A DNA stretch of 64,000 nt from Oceaniovalibus guishaninsula JLT2003 (GCF_000299575.1 NZ_AMGO01000052.1:1-64000), one strand, 5' to 3'; positions 46,820-58,131 are shown, numbered from the stretch's first letter. Numbers and translations are program-made. The notes: a model not told the origin generated them from the sequence alone.

Positions 46820-47426
46820 GCAAGGCTATCACCACGGCAATCTGCGGCAGGCCCTGGTCGATGCGGTGCTTTTGCTGATCGAGGAAAAGGGCCCCAACGG
46901 CTTTACCCTGTCCGAAGCTGCGAAGAAGGCGGGGGTGACGCCTGCCGCCGTCTATCGCCATTTCAAGGGACGCGAGGATCTGATCGCCGAAGCGGCGCGT
47001 CAGGGATACGAGATCTTCGCCGATCTGATGGAGTTCGCCTATCGCTCGGGTCAGCCGTCCGCCCTTGCCTCGTTCGAGGCGACGGGACGTGCCTATCTGG
47101 CATTCGCCCGGCGATATCCGGGGCATTACGTGGCGATGTTCGAATCGGGTATCGGCCTGAACCGGACGCCCGAGCTGTTCGCCATCGCCAATCGGGCCAA
47201 CGGCGTCCTCGAACGGGCTGCCGAAGACCTTTCACAGCGTATCCCCAAGGACAAACGCCCCCCGGCGCAGATGTTCAGCGCGCATGTCTGGGCGCTAAGT
47301 CACGGGGTGGTCGAGCTTTTCGCCCGCGGGTCGCCCGGCACGACATCGCCGTTCCCGCCCGAAGACCTGCTGGAAAGCGGCATCGGCATCTATCTGCGAG
47401 GCCTGGGCTTGGTGCCGCCCGACTGA
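46812..47426 (+). CDS. TetR/AcrR family transcriptional regulator
   Basis: 204 residues. The N-terminal TetR helix-turn-helix is complete: GNLRQALVDAVLLLIEEKGPNGFTLSEAAKKAGVTPAAVYRHFKGREDLIAEAA (residues 9-62, in overlapping helices). The C-terminal domain includes a WHG-type motif (MFSAHVWALSHGVVELFARG). The start lies inside the end of ppk2, so the two are translationally linked. Its target is unknown; self-control of the ppk2 operon is the first guess. It converges on the ABC transporter genes. Confidence 0.9.
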   Translation: MSKQGYHHGNLRQALVDAVLLLIEEKGPNGFTLSEAAKKAGVTPAAVYRHFKGREDLIAEAARQGYEIFADLMEFAYRSGQPSALASFEATGRAYLAFARRYPGHYVAMFESGIGLNRTPELFAIANRANGVLERAAEDLSQRIPKDKRPPAQMFSAHVWALSHGVVELFARGSPGTTSPFPPEDLLESGIGIYLRGLGLVPPD

Positions 47427-47443
47427 TTGCCGGACCGCTTTCG

Positions 47444-48541
47444 TCAGGATCGGGGCGGAAACACCATCAGCGACGACGCGTCCCAGGAAACCTTCACGCG
47501 GTCGCCCAACTCGGCGGCCACGCCGCCTGGCAGGTTCTTCATCGACACCACGACCGGCTGCGCGGCCCCGTCGAGAACGATGTCGTAATACGACATGTCG
47601 CCGTAATATTCGACCTCGGTGACGACGCCCTCGCTCAGCCGCTGGCCTGGCCGTGGCGCGTCTTCAACAAGCGACAGCATCTCGGGGCGAATGCCGATAT
47701 CGGCCTGGCCGTCATGCAGCCCACCCGGCGCCTGTCCAGGTTCGACCCCTGCGCGACCCAACCCCGCCACGTCCACCTCGGCCCCCGAAACCTGCGCTGG
47801 CAGGAACGACATGAAGCCGATGAATTGCGCGACCTGCCGGCTGGCCGGTCGCAGATACAACTCGCGCGGGGGGGCCATCTGGGCGATTCGTCCGTCGAAC
47901 ATCACCGCGACGCGGTCAGACATGATCAGCGCTTCCTCCTGATCGTGCGTCACGAGGATGAAGGTGATGCCGACCTGGCGTTGAAGGCGCCGCAATTCCG
48001 CCTGCATCGTTTCACGCAGCTTCTTGTCGAGCGCGGACATCGGCTCGTCCAGCAGCAGCACGCGCGGTTTGAGAATCAGCGCGCGCGCCAGCGCCACCCG
48101 TTGCCGCTGGCCGCCCGACAGCGCGGTTGCGCTGCGCCGCCCGTATCCGGCCAGCCCGACCATTTCCAGCGCCTCGGCCACCGCGCGGGCCTTGTCCTGC
48201 GCATTGCGCGGGTCGCGGCGCAGACCGAAGCCGACATTGTCAGCGACGTTGAGGTGCGGAAAGATCGCGTAGGACTGAAAGACCATGTTGGTGGGACGAT
48301 GGTTCGCCGGAACGCCCGCCATGTCGCGTCCGTCGAGGATCAGCCGGCCGGCAGAGGGCGTCTCGAATCCGGCGATGGTCCGCAACAGCGTGGTCTTCCC
48401 GCAGCCCGAGGGGCCGAGAAGCGAAAAGAATTCGCCTTCCCCGATCTCCAGGTCGATCCCCCGCAGGATGAGATCGTCGTCGAACCGCTTGTCGATGCCC
48501 TGCATCTGGACGATGGGCCGCCTTTGTGCCGTCTCTTTCAT
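47444..48541 (-). CDS. potA: Polyamine-type ABC transporter ATP-binding protein
   Basis: ATPase subunit of a spermidine/putrescine-class importer. 365 residues. Walker A GPSGCGKTT near 44-52, Q-loop MVFQSYAIFPHL, signature LSGGQRQR, Walker B LLLDEPMSALD and H-loop VTHDQEEAL, then a C-terminal TOBE_2 domain (about 285-365). The frame is open upstream, but ATG 48541 overlaps the previous permease stop as ATGA. No periplasmic binding protein gene accompanies the set. Confidence 0.92.
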   Translation of the reverse strand: MKETAQRRPIVQMQGIDKRFDDDLILRGIDLEIGEGEFFSLLGPSGCGKTTLLRTIAGFETPSAGRLILDGRDMAGVPANHRPTNMVFQSYAIFPHLNVADNVGFGLRRDPRNAQDKARAVAEALEMVGLAGYGRRSATALSGGQRQRVALARALILKPRVLLLDEPMSALDKKLRETMQAELRRLQRQVGITFILVTHDQEEALIMSDRVAVMFDGRIAQMAPPRELYLRPASRQVAQFIGFMSFLPAQVSGAEVDVAGLGRAGVEPGQAPGGLHDGQADIGIRPEMLSLVEDAPRPGQRLSEGVVTEVEYYGDMSYYDIVLDGAAQPVVVSMKNLPGGVAAELGDRVKVSWDASSLMVFPPRS

Positions 48542-49335
48542 CCCAGAAACCCTCCATCCATGCGGCCCGTTCGCGCGACGCCACGCCGTCTTGCCCATTC
48601 GGCCAGGCACAGCAGCAGAACCGACGACAGCACAAGGATCGTCCCCAACGCCATGACCACGGGCAACTTGGCCGGAAAGCGCAACTGCCCCCAAAGATAG
48701 ACCGGCAAGGTCGGGTTCGTGCCGGTCAGGAAGAAGGCAATGATGAACTCGTCGAGGCTGATCGTGAACGCGATCAGCAACGATGCGACGATGCCCGGCG
48801 CGATCAGGGGCAGCGTCACGCGCCGGAAACTCGACGCACGGGTTTCCCCCAGATCGACCGCCGCCTCCTCGAGCGACCGGTCCAGTGCAGAAAAGGAACC
48901 GTTCAGAATGGCAATCGAGAACGGCATGCAGATCAGGGTATGCCCCAGAATGACCGTGAAGGCGGTCAATTGCAGGCCCAACGCCAGCACCACCACCAGA
49001 AGCGACACGGCGATGATGATTTCCGGCAGCACCAGCGGCAGCATCACGAAGCCCAGCACGGCCCGCTTTCCAGAAAAATCGTATCGCGCCGAGGCCCGCG
49101 CGGCACAGATGCCGAGGATCGTGGACAGGAGCGCGGCGGAGACGGCGATGATGGCAGATGTTCTGACCGACTGGACCAGTGCGGGTGTCTGCGGAAGCTC
49201 GGCGAACCACCGGGTCGTGAAACCCTGCAAGGGGAAGGCGATCACCGTGCCGTCGTTGAACGCGAAAAGCGGCAGCAGCACGATCGGCGCATAGAGAAAG
49301 ACCATATAGGCCAGCACATAGACACGCAGAATCAT
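48538..49335 (-). CDS. potI: Polyamine-type ABC transporter permease (PotC/PotI-like)
   Basis: 265-residue inner-membrane permease with about six helices. The coupling loop LEEAAVDLGETRASSFRRVTLPLIAPGI (about 170-197) contacts the ATPase. It is coupled to its neighbours at both ends by ATGA overlaps. Family context suggests spermidine, putrescine or a related cationic substrate, but the specificity normally rests with a binding protein that is not encoded here. Confidence 0.92.
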   Translation of the reverse strand: MILRVYVLAYMVFLYAPIVLLPLFAFNDGTVIAFPLQGFTTRWFAELPQTPALVQSVRTSAIIAVSAALLSTILGICAARASARYDFSGKRAVLGFVMLPLVLPEIIIAVSLLVVVLALGLQLTAFTVILGHTLICMPFSIAILNGSFSALDRSLEEAAVDLGETRASSFRRVTLPLIAPGIVASLLIAFTISLDEFIIAFFLTGTNPTLPVYLWGQLRFPAKLPVVMALGTILVLSSVLLLCLAEWARRRGVARTGRMDGGFLG

Positions 49336-50204
49336 CGCGGCGCCCTCAACCAGCGCGAGAGGGCAAGCGTGAAGATTGCCGCGACGAAGCCGACCGACGC
49401 CATCGCCACGACCGACAGCGCCGCCCCCATCGGCGCATTGTTCAGCCGAAGAAACTGCGTCTGGATCATGTTGGCGATCATCAGTCCATCGGGACCGCCC
49501 ACCAATCGCGGGGTGACATAGTCGCCTATCGTCGGGATAAAGACGATCAGCACGGCCGCCACGATGCCGGGCACCGACAGTGGAAGCGTCACCCGCAGAA
49601 ATGTCGTGACCCGCGTCTCGCCCAGGTCGCGCCCCGCTTCGAGAAGCGAGCGGTCGATCCGTTCCAGCACGACATAGATCGGAAGGATCGCGAATGGCGC
49701 GAAGGAATGCGCCAATGTGATAACGACAGCCGTGGGATTATACAGCACCCAACCCAGGGGCTCGTCAATCACGCCCAGCCCCAGCAGCGCCGAGTTCAAG
49801 ACGCCGTTGAACCCCAGGATCACCTTCCACAGAAAAACCCGGATCAGATAGCTGGTCCAGAACGGAATGGTAATCAGGAACAGCCACAGGGATTTGCGTT
49901 CCTGCGGCACGTGAAAGCTGACGAAATAGGCCACCGGATAAGCCAGAAGGACCGTGGCCAGCGTGACACCTGCCGCGATGAGAATCGACCGCACCAGAAG
50001 CTGCCGGTAAAGCGGATCGGTGGCGATCTCGGCGTAATTCGCCAAGGTCAGATTGCGGTCGAGGGTCAAGAAATCCTGCGTCCAGAAGCTGAACAGCATG
50101 ATCGTGCAGATGGGAATCGCCAGCAGCGACAGCGCAAAGACGAAAGGCGGCGCAGCCAGCGACCAGCCCCGAATACGTTCTGTCCGGTCGGCGCCTGCGC
50201 CCAT
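49332..50204 (-). CDS. potH: Polyamine-type ABC transporter permease (PotB/PotH-like)
   Basis: 290-residue permease with about six helices and the coupling loop LLEAGRDLGETRVTTFLRVTLPLSVPGI near 180-207. FIPTIGDYVTPRLVGGPDGLMIANMIQ is typical for PotH. It is the first gene of the set (GAGGTGG precedes the ATG). Upstream lies tRNA-Arg rather than the usual potF binding protein gene. Confidence 0.92.
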   Translation of the reverse strand: MGAGADRTERIRGWSLAAPPFVFALSLLAIPICTIMLFSFWTQDFLTLDRNLTLANYAEIATDPLYRQLLVRSILIAAGVTLATVLLAYPVAYFVSFHVPQERKSLWLFLITIPFWTSYLIRVFLWKVILGFNGVLNSALLGLGVIDEPLGWVLYNPTAVVITLAHSFAPFAILPIYVVLERIDRSLLEAGRDLGETRVTTFLRVTLPLSVPGIVAAVLIVFIPTIGDYVTPRLVGGPDGLMIANMIQTQFLRLNNAPMGAALSVVAMASVGFVAAIFTLALSRWLRAPR

Positions 50205-50293
50205 GCCACCTCGTCCCTGCCCCTTGCCCGTGACTTTCGGCCATCCATGCGACGACCTTGAGGCGGCGCAGGGCAGACCGGGTTGTCCGGGAA

Positions 50294-50370
50294 TGGCGGA
50301 CCCAAGAGGATTCGAACCTCTGGCCTCTGCCTTCGGAGGGCAGCGCTCTATCCAGCTGAGCTATGGGTCC
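50294..50370 (-). tRNA. tRNA-Arg (anticodon CCG)
   Basis: 77-nt cloverleaf with encoded CCA. Acceptor arm GGACCCA/TGGGTCC, D arm GCTC/GAGC, anticodon arm CTGCC/GGCAG with loop CTCCGAA (anticodon complement at 50334-50336), a 5-nt variable loop, and T arm AGAGG-TTCGAAT-CCTCT. It reads CGG arginine codons, common in this GC-rich genome. It lies between sufS and potH. Confidence 0.97.
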
Positions 50371-50430
50371 ACTCGCGCGGTCAATACTGGCATGACGCCT
50401 GCCGTGCAACGCCGAATATCGGCGAGTCCG

Positions 50431-51651
<1,221 letters not shown>

Positions 51652-51660
51652 CGAATGTTC

Positions 51661-52251
51661 CTAACGCGACACGGTGACGCCGAGCAGCGTCAGAAGAAAG
51701 GACAGCGCCAGCGCCACGCCGATCAGCACGAAAACGATCATGCCGAAAACCCGCCCCCGCGACGTGAACCCGTGAAGTTCCGCGATGAAGTTGGTGAGCA
51801 GGTAAAGAAACAGGACAAGCCCACCCATGACGATTAGACCGCCCAGCGGCGGGATCAGAATGATCACCAGCGACTGCACGACCTGAAGGCAGATCATCAC
51901 GAATTGCAGCCAGACGACCGCCAGCAGGGCACCCGGCAGCGTTCCCGAACCGCCCATGGCGCGGCCGATACGGTCGATCGCAAGAACCGTCAGGGCAAGG
52001 ACCGCAAATTGAATTGCCCCGAAAACAAAGGGCACCGGCACGACGATGGCATTATCGGGGGCGGGATCCGGCCGGACCAGCAGCGCCGTCGCCTCGGCCA
52101 TCAGGACCGAGATCACGACGACCAGCAACAATGCCTGCCAAAGCACGCCGGCCGGCAGGTCCAGGCGGAGAAGACGACCGAATGCCTCGCGCGGTTGCCG
52201 GATCGAGGCAAGCGCCATCGGCAGAAGCAGGTTCAGCGACAAAAGGCTCAT
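51661..52251 (-). CDS. Yip1-family membrane protein in the suf operon (second copy)
   Basis: 196-residue protein with about five hydrophobic helices (near 35-55, 70-95, 100-125, 130-150 and 165-190), of the Yip1 domain pattern. The start follows the usual family beginning (LPMALASIRQPREAFGRLLRLDLP). Its ATG overlaps the stop of the other Yip1-like gene by 4 nt. It is embedded between sufD and sufS, so its expression follows Fe-S demand; its role is unknown. Confidence 0.78.
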   Translation of the reverse strand: MSLLSLNLLLPMALASIRQPREAFGRLLRLDLPAGVLWQALLLVVVISVLMAEATALLVRPDPAPDNAIVVPVPFVFGAIQFAVLALTVLAIDRIGRAMGGSGTLPGALLAVVWLQFVMICLQVVQSLVIILIPPLGGLIVMGGLVLFLYLLTNFIAELHGFTSRGRVFGMIVFVLIGVALALSFLLTLLGVTVSR

Positions 52252-52739
52252 CTGCCCCTTTCGACCGACCAGAGGCCGGCAATCCAGATGATGGCAAACG
52301 CGACCAGAGCCGCGATCCCGACCATATCGACGGCAAGATGTGCGACCAGCATGCCCGACATCAAACCCCATAGCAGCCAGAGCGGTGACGCCGCCAGCAG
52401 CGCCCAGAACAGGGCCATGCGTGCCTGAAGCCACGTGGCGCGCCCCCCTGCCATACGGGCGACGAGATGGCTGATGGCAGCCAGTCCATAGAAGAAAAGC
52501 GGCGCGATGAACAGCCAGCCAAGCAGGGCACCGCCGACCAGCATATCGAGCGGCCTGCCGGTCTCGAACGCTTCGCGGCTCAGTCGCGGCCATTGCGCGA
52601 CGAAGACGATGAAACAGGCCAGCATCAGCGTGACCAGCGCGCGCGCCTCGTCGCGGCCGTCGCGCGGGCCGTCAAGCCTGCGGCGAAGCACCCTGCCCGG
52701 ATCGCGATAGCTGGCCAGAATATCCAGGGTCAGGGCCAA
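52248..52739 (-). CDS. Yip1-family membrane protein in the suf operon (first copy)
   Basis: 163 residues if the TTG at 52739 is the start, preceded by GGGGTGA and 4 nt after the sufD stop. No ATG lies at a suitable place. It has about four hydrophobic helices (near 35-50, 65-90, 105-125 and 135-158), and the family-type opening (LDILASYRDPGRVLRRRL). It overlaps the next Yip1-like gene by 4 nt. Function unknown; the start is uncertain. Confidence 0.68.
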   Translation of the reverse strand: MALTLDILASYRDPGRVLRRRLDGPRDGRDEARALVTLMLACFIVFVAQWPRLSREAFETGRPLDMLVGGALLGWLFIAPLFFYGLAAISHLVARMAGGRATWLQARMALFWALLAASPLWLLWGLMSGMLVAHLAVDMVGIAALVAFAIIWIAGLWSVERGR

Positions 52740-52743
52740 CCCG

Positions 52744-54044
52744 TCACCCCGCGTGACGCGCCAGCCATCCGGCCAGTCGGTCTTGCAGCGCCTCGGCCAT
52801 GACGGGATCGTCGACCTCTTCAAGCGCTTCGGCCAGGAATGCCAGAACCAGCAGATCGGTGGCATCGCGTTCGGGAATTCCGCGGGACCGCAGATAGTAA
52901 AGTGCCGTTTCGTCAATCGCGCCGGTGGTCGACCCGTGCGAACAGGCGACATCGTCGGCATAGATTTCCAGCTCGGGCTTGGCCAGGAACTGGCTGTCCT
53001 CGTCCAGAAGAAGCGACTGGCTGATCTGATAGCCGTCGGTTTTCTGCGCGCCGTCCTTCACCAGAATCTTGCCCTGAAAGACCCCTACCGCCCCGTTTTT
53101 CAGCACCTTCTTGAAGACCTGGCGGCTTTCGCAGCGCAGCGCGTCATGCGTGACGAACACCGTGTCGTCATGATGAAACCGGCCCGTCCGTCCATCGCCG
53201 ATGGCAATTCCAGCGACATGCGCAACCGAATCGTCGCCCAGCATCTCGACCACATGCTCGTTCCGGGTCAGAACCCCATTGGCGGTCATGGTGAAGGACT
53301 TGTAGGTCGCGTCGCGACCGATCCGCGCGAAAACCGAAGTGACGGCTTGTCGCAGATGCGTCCGCCCCTGGTCGCGGACATGGTGGAAGGTCGCGTTGTC
53401 GGCAATGTCGCTTTCCATGACCGTATTCAACCGCGCGGCGGCCGGACCTGTCTCCAACAGCGTCAGGGATGCGCCTTCATCCACCCGGACGACATGATGC
53501 AGGATCGCGTCGGATCGGCTGTCGCGGTGGACGTACCGGATCGCCACAGGACGCGCGACAGGCTTCGTCGCCCGGATCAGCAAACCGTCCGTGGCAAAGG
53601 CCGTGTTCAAAGTCGCGAAAGGACGTGGGACCGGCACTTGACCAGCCGCTTCAAGGCGACCGAAGACTTTGCGCGCCCAGTGAATGTCGGTCTCTACTGC
53701 ACTGGATAGAAAGGCAACTTGCAAACCTTCATGACGCAGATCGTCGCGGGCTTGGGGGTCGAGAACGCCATCCACGAACGTGATCTCGATCGGCTTCAAC
53801 TCGTTGAAGAGCGGCGTTTCGTCATCGTTTTGAAACGGTTCGGCCTCGGCGACTTCCACGGCGTTGAAGGCCGCCGGATCGGTAAAGCGCCAGTATTCGT
53901 CGCGCCGCTGCGGCAAGCCCATCGCCCCCAGGCGGGTCAGCGCATCCTCGCGGGCGGGCAAAGTCCATCCGCCCGACACCGGCAGCCGCAGGTTCGTCAG
54001 GCGGGCCTCGGTCGCGTCCTGCCGGCGCTTCGGCAAGGCAGACA

Positions 54045-54048
<4 letters not shown>
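52744..54048 (-). CDS. sufD: Fe-S cluster assembly protein SufD
   Basis: Scaffold subunit that pairs with SufB in the SufBC2D complex. 434 residues, usual size. The C-terminal beta-helix core has GRFHHDDTVFVTHDALRCESRQVFKKVL and the conserved DDVACSHGSTTGAIDETALYYLRSRGI. The ATG overlaps the sufC stop by 4 nt (ATGA), so sufC and sufD are coupled. A second Met follows the first. Confidence 0.96.
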
Positions 54049-54800
<752 letters not shown>

Positions 54801-54846
54801 CTTCCGCTCCATTCCTGAAAGGTATCGGCACTTTGCCCGCCGATCC

Positions 54847-55071
54847 TCATCTTCTTTTCCGCCCGCGCCGCGGCTTCATCTGCCGGATGACGAAGGCCGA
54901 CAACAGCCAAGCCGCAAGGGCCGCCCCGACGAGGGCGATGGCGAACCGTCCAGCCGAGCCTGCCCACCACGACGCGCTGACCATCAATGCCAGCACCGTC
55001 AGCACACCGATCATCAGGTTCAGCAGCCAGCGCCGGTCGTCGGGCACCCGGATACGGTCCAGCCCGCTCAT
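54847..55071 (-). CDS. Small two-helix membrane protein in the suf operon
   Basis: 74-residue protein with two hydrophobic helices (about 17-34 and 40-60) and a very basic C-terminus (MKPRRGRKRR). The ATG shares one base with the sufB stop (TGATG), so it is coupled to sufB. It lies between sufB and sufC. Relatives are found at this position in other Rhodobacteraceae as I recall, but no function is known. Confidence 0.7.
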   Translation of the reverse strand: MSGLDRIRVPDDRRWLLNLMIGVLTVLALMVSASWWAGSAGRFAIALVGAALAAWLLSAFVIRQMKPRRGRKRR

Positions 55072-56609
55072 CAGCCGACGGATCCTTCCAGGCTGATGGC
55101 GACCAGTTGCTGGGCTTCCATCGCGAATTCCATCGGCAGCGCTTGCAGCACCTCGCGGCAGAAACCGTTGACCACCAGCGCGACCGCTTCCTCTTCGTCC
55201 ATGCCGCGGGACCGGCAATAGAAGATCTGGTCGTCGTCCACCTTCGACGTCGTCGCCTCGTGCTCGACCCGGCTGCTGTTGTTGCGCACCTCAATATAGG
55301 GGACCGTATGCGCACCACAGGTCGATCCGATCAGCAGGCTATCGCACTGAGTGTAATTGCGGCTATCCTTCGCCTTGGGATGCATCGACACCAGCCCGCG
55401 ATAGGTGTTCTGCGCATGACCCGCACTGATCCCCTTGCTGACGATCCGCGACCGCGTGCGCTTGCCCAGATGAATCATCTTTGTGCCGGTATCGGCCTGC
55501 TGCCAGTTGTTGGTGATGGCAATGGAATAGAATTCACCCTGGCTGTCGTCGCCGCGCAGGATGCAGGACGGATACTTCCAGGTCAGCGCGCTGCCCGTCT
55601 CGACCTGCGTCCAAGAGACCTTGGACCGGTCCCCGCGGCAATCGGCCCGCTTGGTGACGAAGTTGTAGATTCCGCCCTTGCCGTTCTCGTCGCCCGGATA
55701 CCAGTTCTGAACGGTCGAATACTTCACCTCGGCATCGTCCAGCGCCACAATCTCGACCACGGCGGCGTGCAGCTGGTTGGTGTCGCGCATCGGCGCGGTG
55801 CAGCCTTCCAGATAGCTGACATAGCTCTGCTCGTCGGCGATGATCAGCGTCCGTTCGAACTGGCCGGTATTCTCGGCGTTGATGCGGAAATACGTCGACA
55901 ATTCCATCGGGCACCGCGTTCCCTTGGGAATGTAGACGAAGCTGCCGTCCGAAAAGACCGCGCTGTTCAGCGTCGCGAAGTAGTTGTCCGATACCGGCAC
56001 GACCGACCCCAGGTATTTCCTGACCAGTTCGGGGTGTTCGCGGATCGCTTCGGAAATCGAGCAGAAGATCACGCCGGCTGCGGCCAGCTCCTTTTGGAAT
56101 GTCGTGCCGACCGACACGCTGTCGAACACGGCATCCACCGCGACCTTGCGCCCCTGCGACGCGCCGTCGGCCGGCGATGCGGCAGCCCCTTCGACACCCG
56201 CAAGAACCATCTGTTCCTTCAGCGGAATACCCAGCTTCTTGTAGGTTTCCAGCAACTTGGGGTCTACATCGTCCAGCGATTTGGGCTTGACCGCCATGCT
56301 GGCGGGTTTGGCATAATAATACTGTTCCTGATAATCGACAGGCGCATATTTCAGCATCGACCAATCCGGCTCGTCCAGCTTCTGCCATCGGCGGAACGCT
56401 TCCAGCCGCCAATCGAGCATCCATTCCGGCTCGCCGTTCTTTTCGCTGATCAGCCGGACGATATCCTCGGTCAGGCCCTTCGGGGCGAAATCCATCTCGA
56501 TTTCGGTGTTCCAGCCGTGCTTGTAGGCACCCGAAAGCTGGGCCACGGCATCGACGGTCTGCTGATCGACGCCTTCCTTGACTTCGGGGGCAAGCGTTGT
56601 CTGCGTCAT
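55071..56609 (-). CDS. sufB: Fe-S cluster assembly scaffold SufB
   Basis: Scaffold subunit on which the new cluster is built. 512 residues. Hallmarks are [49 protein letters not shown] and [16 protein letters not shown], and the C-terminal [17 protein letters not shown] with the functional Cys. It overlaps the upstream desulfurase by 4 nt and the next small gene by 1 nt. Confidence 0.98.
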   Translation of the reverse strand: MTQTTLAPEVKEGVDQQTVDAVAQLSGAYKHGWNTEIEMDFAPKGLTEDIVRLISEKNGEPEWMLDWRLEAFRRWQKLDEPDWSMLKYAPVDYQEQYYYAKPASMAVKPKSLDDVDPKLLETYKKLGIPLKEQMVLAGVEGAAASPADGASQGRKVAVDAVFDSVSVGTTFQKELAAAGVIFCSISEAIREHPELVRKYLGSVVPVSDNYFATLNSAVFSDGSFVYIPKGTRCPMELSTYFRINAENTGQFERTLIIADEQSYVSYLEGCTAPMRDTNQLHAAVVEIVALDDAEVKYSTVQNWYPGDENGKGGIYNFVTKRADCRGDRSKVSWTQVETGSALTWKYPSCILRGDDSQGEFYSIAITNNWQQADTGTKMIHLGKRTRSRIVSKGISAGHAQNTYRGLVSMHPKAKDSRNYTQCDSLLIGSTCGAHTVPYIEVRNNSSRVEHEATTSKVDDDQIFYCRSRGMDEEEAVALVVNGFCREVLQALPMEFAMEAQQLVAISLEGSVG

Positions 56610-57673
56610 GTCAAGCTCCTCTCGTGGACGGCTGGCGTCCGCTGCGTCTCAAGGCTGCGCCGCCAGGTATCGGCAAAGCGCAGGATATCGTCCTTCGTGG
56701 TCGCGGGCCCGATGGAAACCCTGACCGCCGACCGCGCCTGCGCATCGTCGAACCCCATCGCCGCCAGGCCCGAACTTCCCCGGACCTTGCCGCTGGAGCA
56801 GGCCGATCCGGCGGATACCGCGAACCCGGCAAGGTCCATGCGCATCACCTGCGTCTCGCCTTTCAGATCCGGCGTGACGATGCAGGTGGTGTTCGGCAGC
56901 CGCGCGACATCGTTCCCGACAAAAATAGTCTGTCGAGGGCCGGACGCCAATGCCTTCTCTAGAATATTTCTAAGTTCGGCGACGGCGTCCCACCGACCGG
57001 CCGCCAGGTCGCGGCTGGCGCAGTCTGCGGCCGCCCCGAACCCGGCAATGGCCGCGACGTTCTCGGTTCCCGCCCGCCGTCCGAGTTCCTGGCCCCCGCC
57101 CCGGATTCGCGCGGCGATCTCGGTTCCCCGCCGCAACAGCAGCGCGCCGATGCCCTTGGGGCCGCCGAACTTGTGCGCCGACAGGATCGCCATGTCGCAA
57201 TTCATCCAGTCGAATGCGAACGGGATCTTTCCGAAGGCCTGGGTCGCATCCGTGACGGCCAGACCCGGCGGCAGTGTTTGCAGGATGCCGGTTTCGGAAT
57301 TGGCGCCCTGCACTGCCGCGCCACCGGGGTCCGTAATCGCAATAGCGCCGTCGGCATCCACCCCCAGGCGTTTATCGCACCATGCAAGGATCGCCTGATG
57401 TTCGACGGGCGCGCAGGACAGCCCCCTGCCAGCGCAGGCCAGGGCCGCCGCTTCGGTCGCGCCGCTGGTGAAGACGATGTCGGCCCCCTGCGCACCGGTC
57501 GCTTCCGCGATCTGGGCACGGGCATGCTCCACGATCCTGCGCGCGGCCCGGCCCTCGGTATGGACCGAGGACGGATTGCCGGTGACATCCATCGCGTCCA
57601 GCATCGCGCGCCGCGCCTCGGGACGCAGGGGCGCCGATGCATTCCAGTCGAGATAGACGCGCGCCGCCTTCAT
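56606..57673 (-). CDS. IscS/NifS-type cysteine desulfurase
   Basis: PLP-dependent desulfurase of 355 residues, class I type. Schiff-base Lys168 in [11 protein letters not shown] and the mobile sulfur-carrying Cys292 in [11 protein letters not shown], with His92 in VEHQAIL. It sits between iscR and sufB with 4-nt overlaps on both sides. The operon thus encodes both a class I and a class II (SufS) enzyme. Residues 235-239 are encoded by unusually AT-rich codons that form an ICE-like box. Confidence 0.93.
   Translation of the reverse strand: MKAARVYLDWNASAPLRPEARRAMLDAMDVTGNPSSVHTEGRAARRIVEHARAQIAEATGAQGADIVFTSGATEAAALACAGRGLSCAPVEHQAILAWCDKRLGVDADGAIAITDPGGAAVQGANSETGILQTLPPGLAVTDATQAFGKIPFAFDWMNCDMAILSAHKFGGPKGIGALLLRRGTEIAARIRGGGQELGRRAGTENVAAIAGFGAAADCASRDLAAGRWDAVAELRNILEKALASGPRQTIFVGNDVARLPNTTCIVTPDLKGETQVMRMDLAGFAVSAGSACSSGKVRGSSGLAAMGFDDAQARSAVRVSIGPATTKDDILRFADTWRRSLETQRTPAVHERSLT
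56958..56974. promoter_or_regulatory. ICE/Irr-like box inside the iscS-like gene
   Basis: TCTAGAA-TAT-TTCTAAG matches 12 of 14 positions of the TTTAGAA-N3-TTCTAAA motif, with an exact TAGAA/TTCTA dyad. It encodes Leu-Arg-Asn-Ile-Leu using codons CTT, AGA, AAT, ATT, CTA, which are rare in this genome. It is about 350 nt before sufB and might control an internal promoter. Confidence 0.4.
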
Positions 57674-58131
57674 CGCTCATCCACCACCTGAAGGATCGAC
57701 GGGACCGCCGGGCACGGGGCCAGACCGTTGCCGACGACATCCGACAACCGGGTCTGGTGCAGAAAGACGTAGACATGCGCACTCAGCCCCTCCCACAACC
57801 GGTTGGCCATCGACTGCGCCCGCGTTCCCGACGCGCCGCCCGTCGTTCCCGCGCCCTGCTGCATGGCGCTGACCGTTTCGTCGACGGCGCTGAGGATTTC
57901 GGAGATGCGGATATCGGACGCCGGCCGTGCCAAGCGATAGCCGCCGCCGGGGCCGCGCACCGATTCGACCAGCCCTTCGCGGCGCAGCTTGACGAACAAC
58001 TGTTCGAGATAGGGCAGGCTGATGTTCTGACGCTTGCTCAGTTCGGACAGCGACACCAGCGCTCCGCCCGGCTGTAACGCCAGATCGCCGAGCGCGACCA
58101 TCGCATACCGTCCCTTCGTACTCAGTTTCAT
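57670..58131 (-). CDS. iscR: Rrf2-family regulator IscR (no cluster cysteines)
   Basis: Transcription factor heading the suf operon. 153 residues with a winged helix (MKLSTKGRYAMVALGDLA..., ISLPYLEQLFVKLRREGLVESVRGPGGGYRL, residues 1-67). The E. coli Fe-S ligands Cys92, Cys98 and Cys104 are absent: residues 88-110 read SAMQQGAGTTGGASGTRA then QSMAN. The only cysteine is Cys140. It still belongs to IscR by context and length. An ICE box lies 84-100 nt upstream. It overlaps the next gene by 4 nt. Confidence 0.93.
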   Translation of the reverse strand: MKLSTKGRYAMVALGDLALQPGGALVSLSELSKRQNISLPYLEQLFVKLRREGLVESVRGPGGGYRLARPASDIRISEILSAVDETVSAMQQGAGTTGGASGTRAQSMANRLWEGLSAHVYVFLHQTRLSDVVGNGLAPCPAVPSILQVVDER

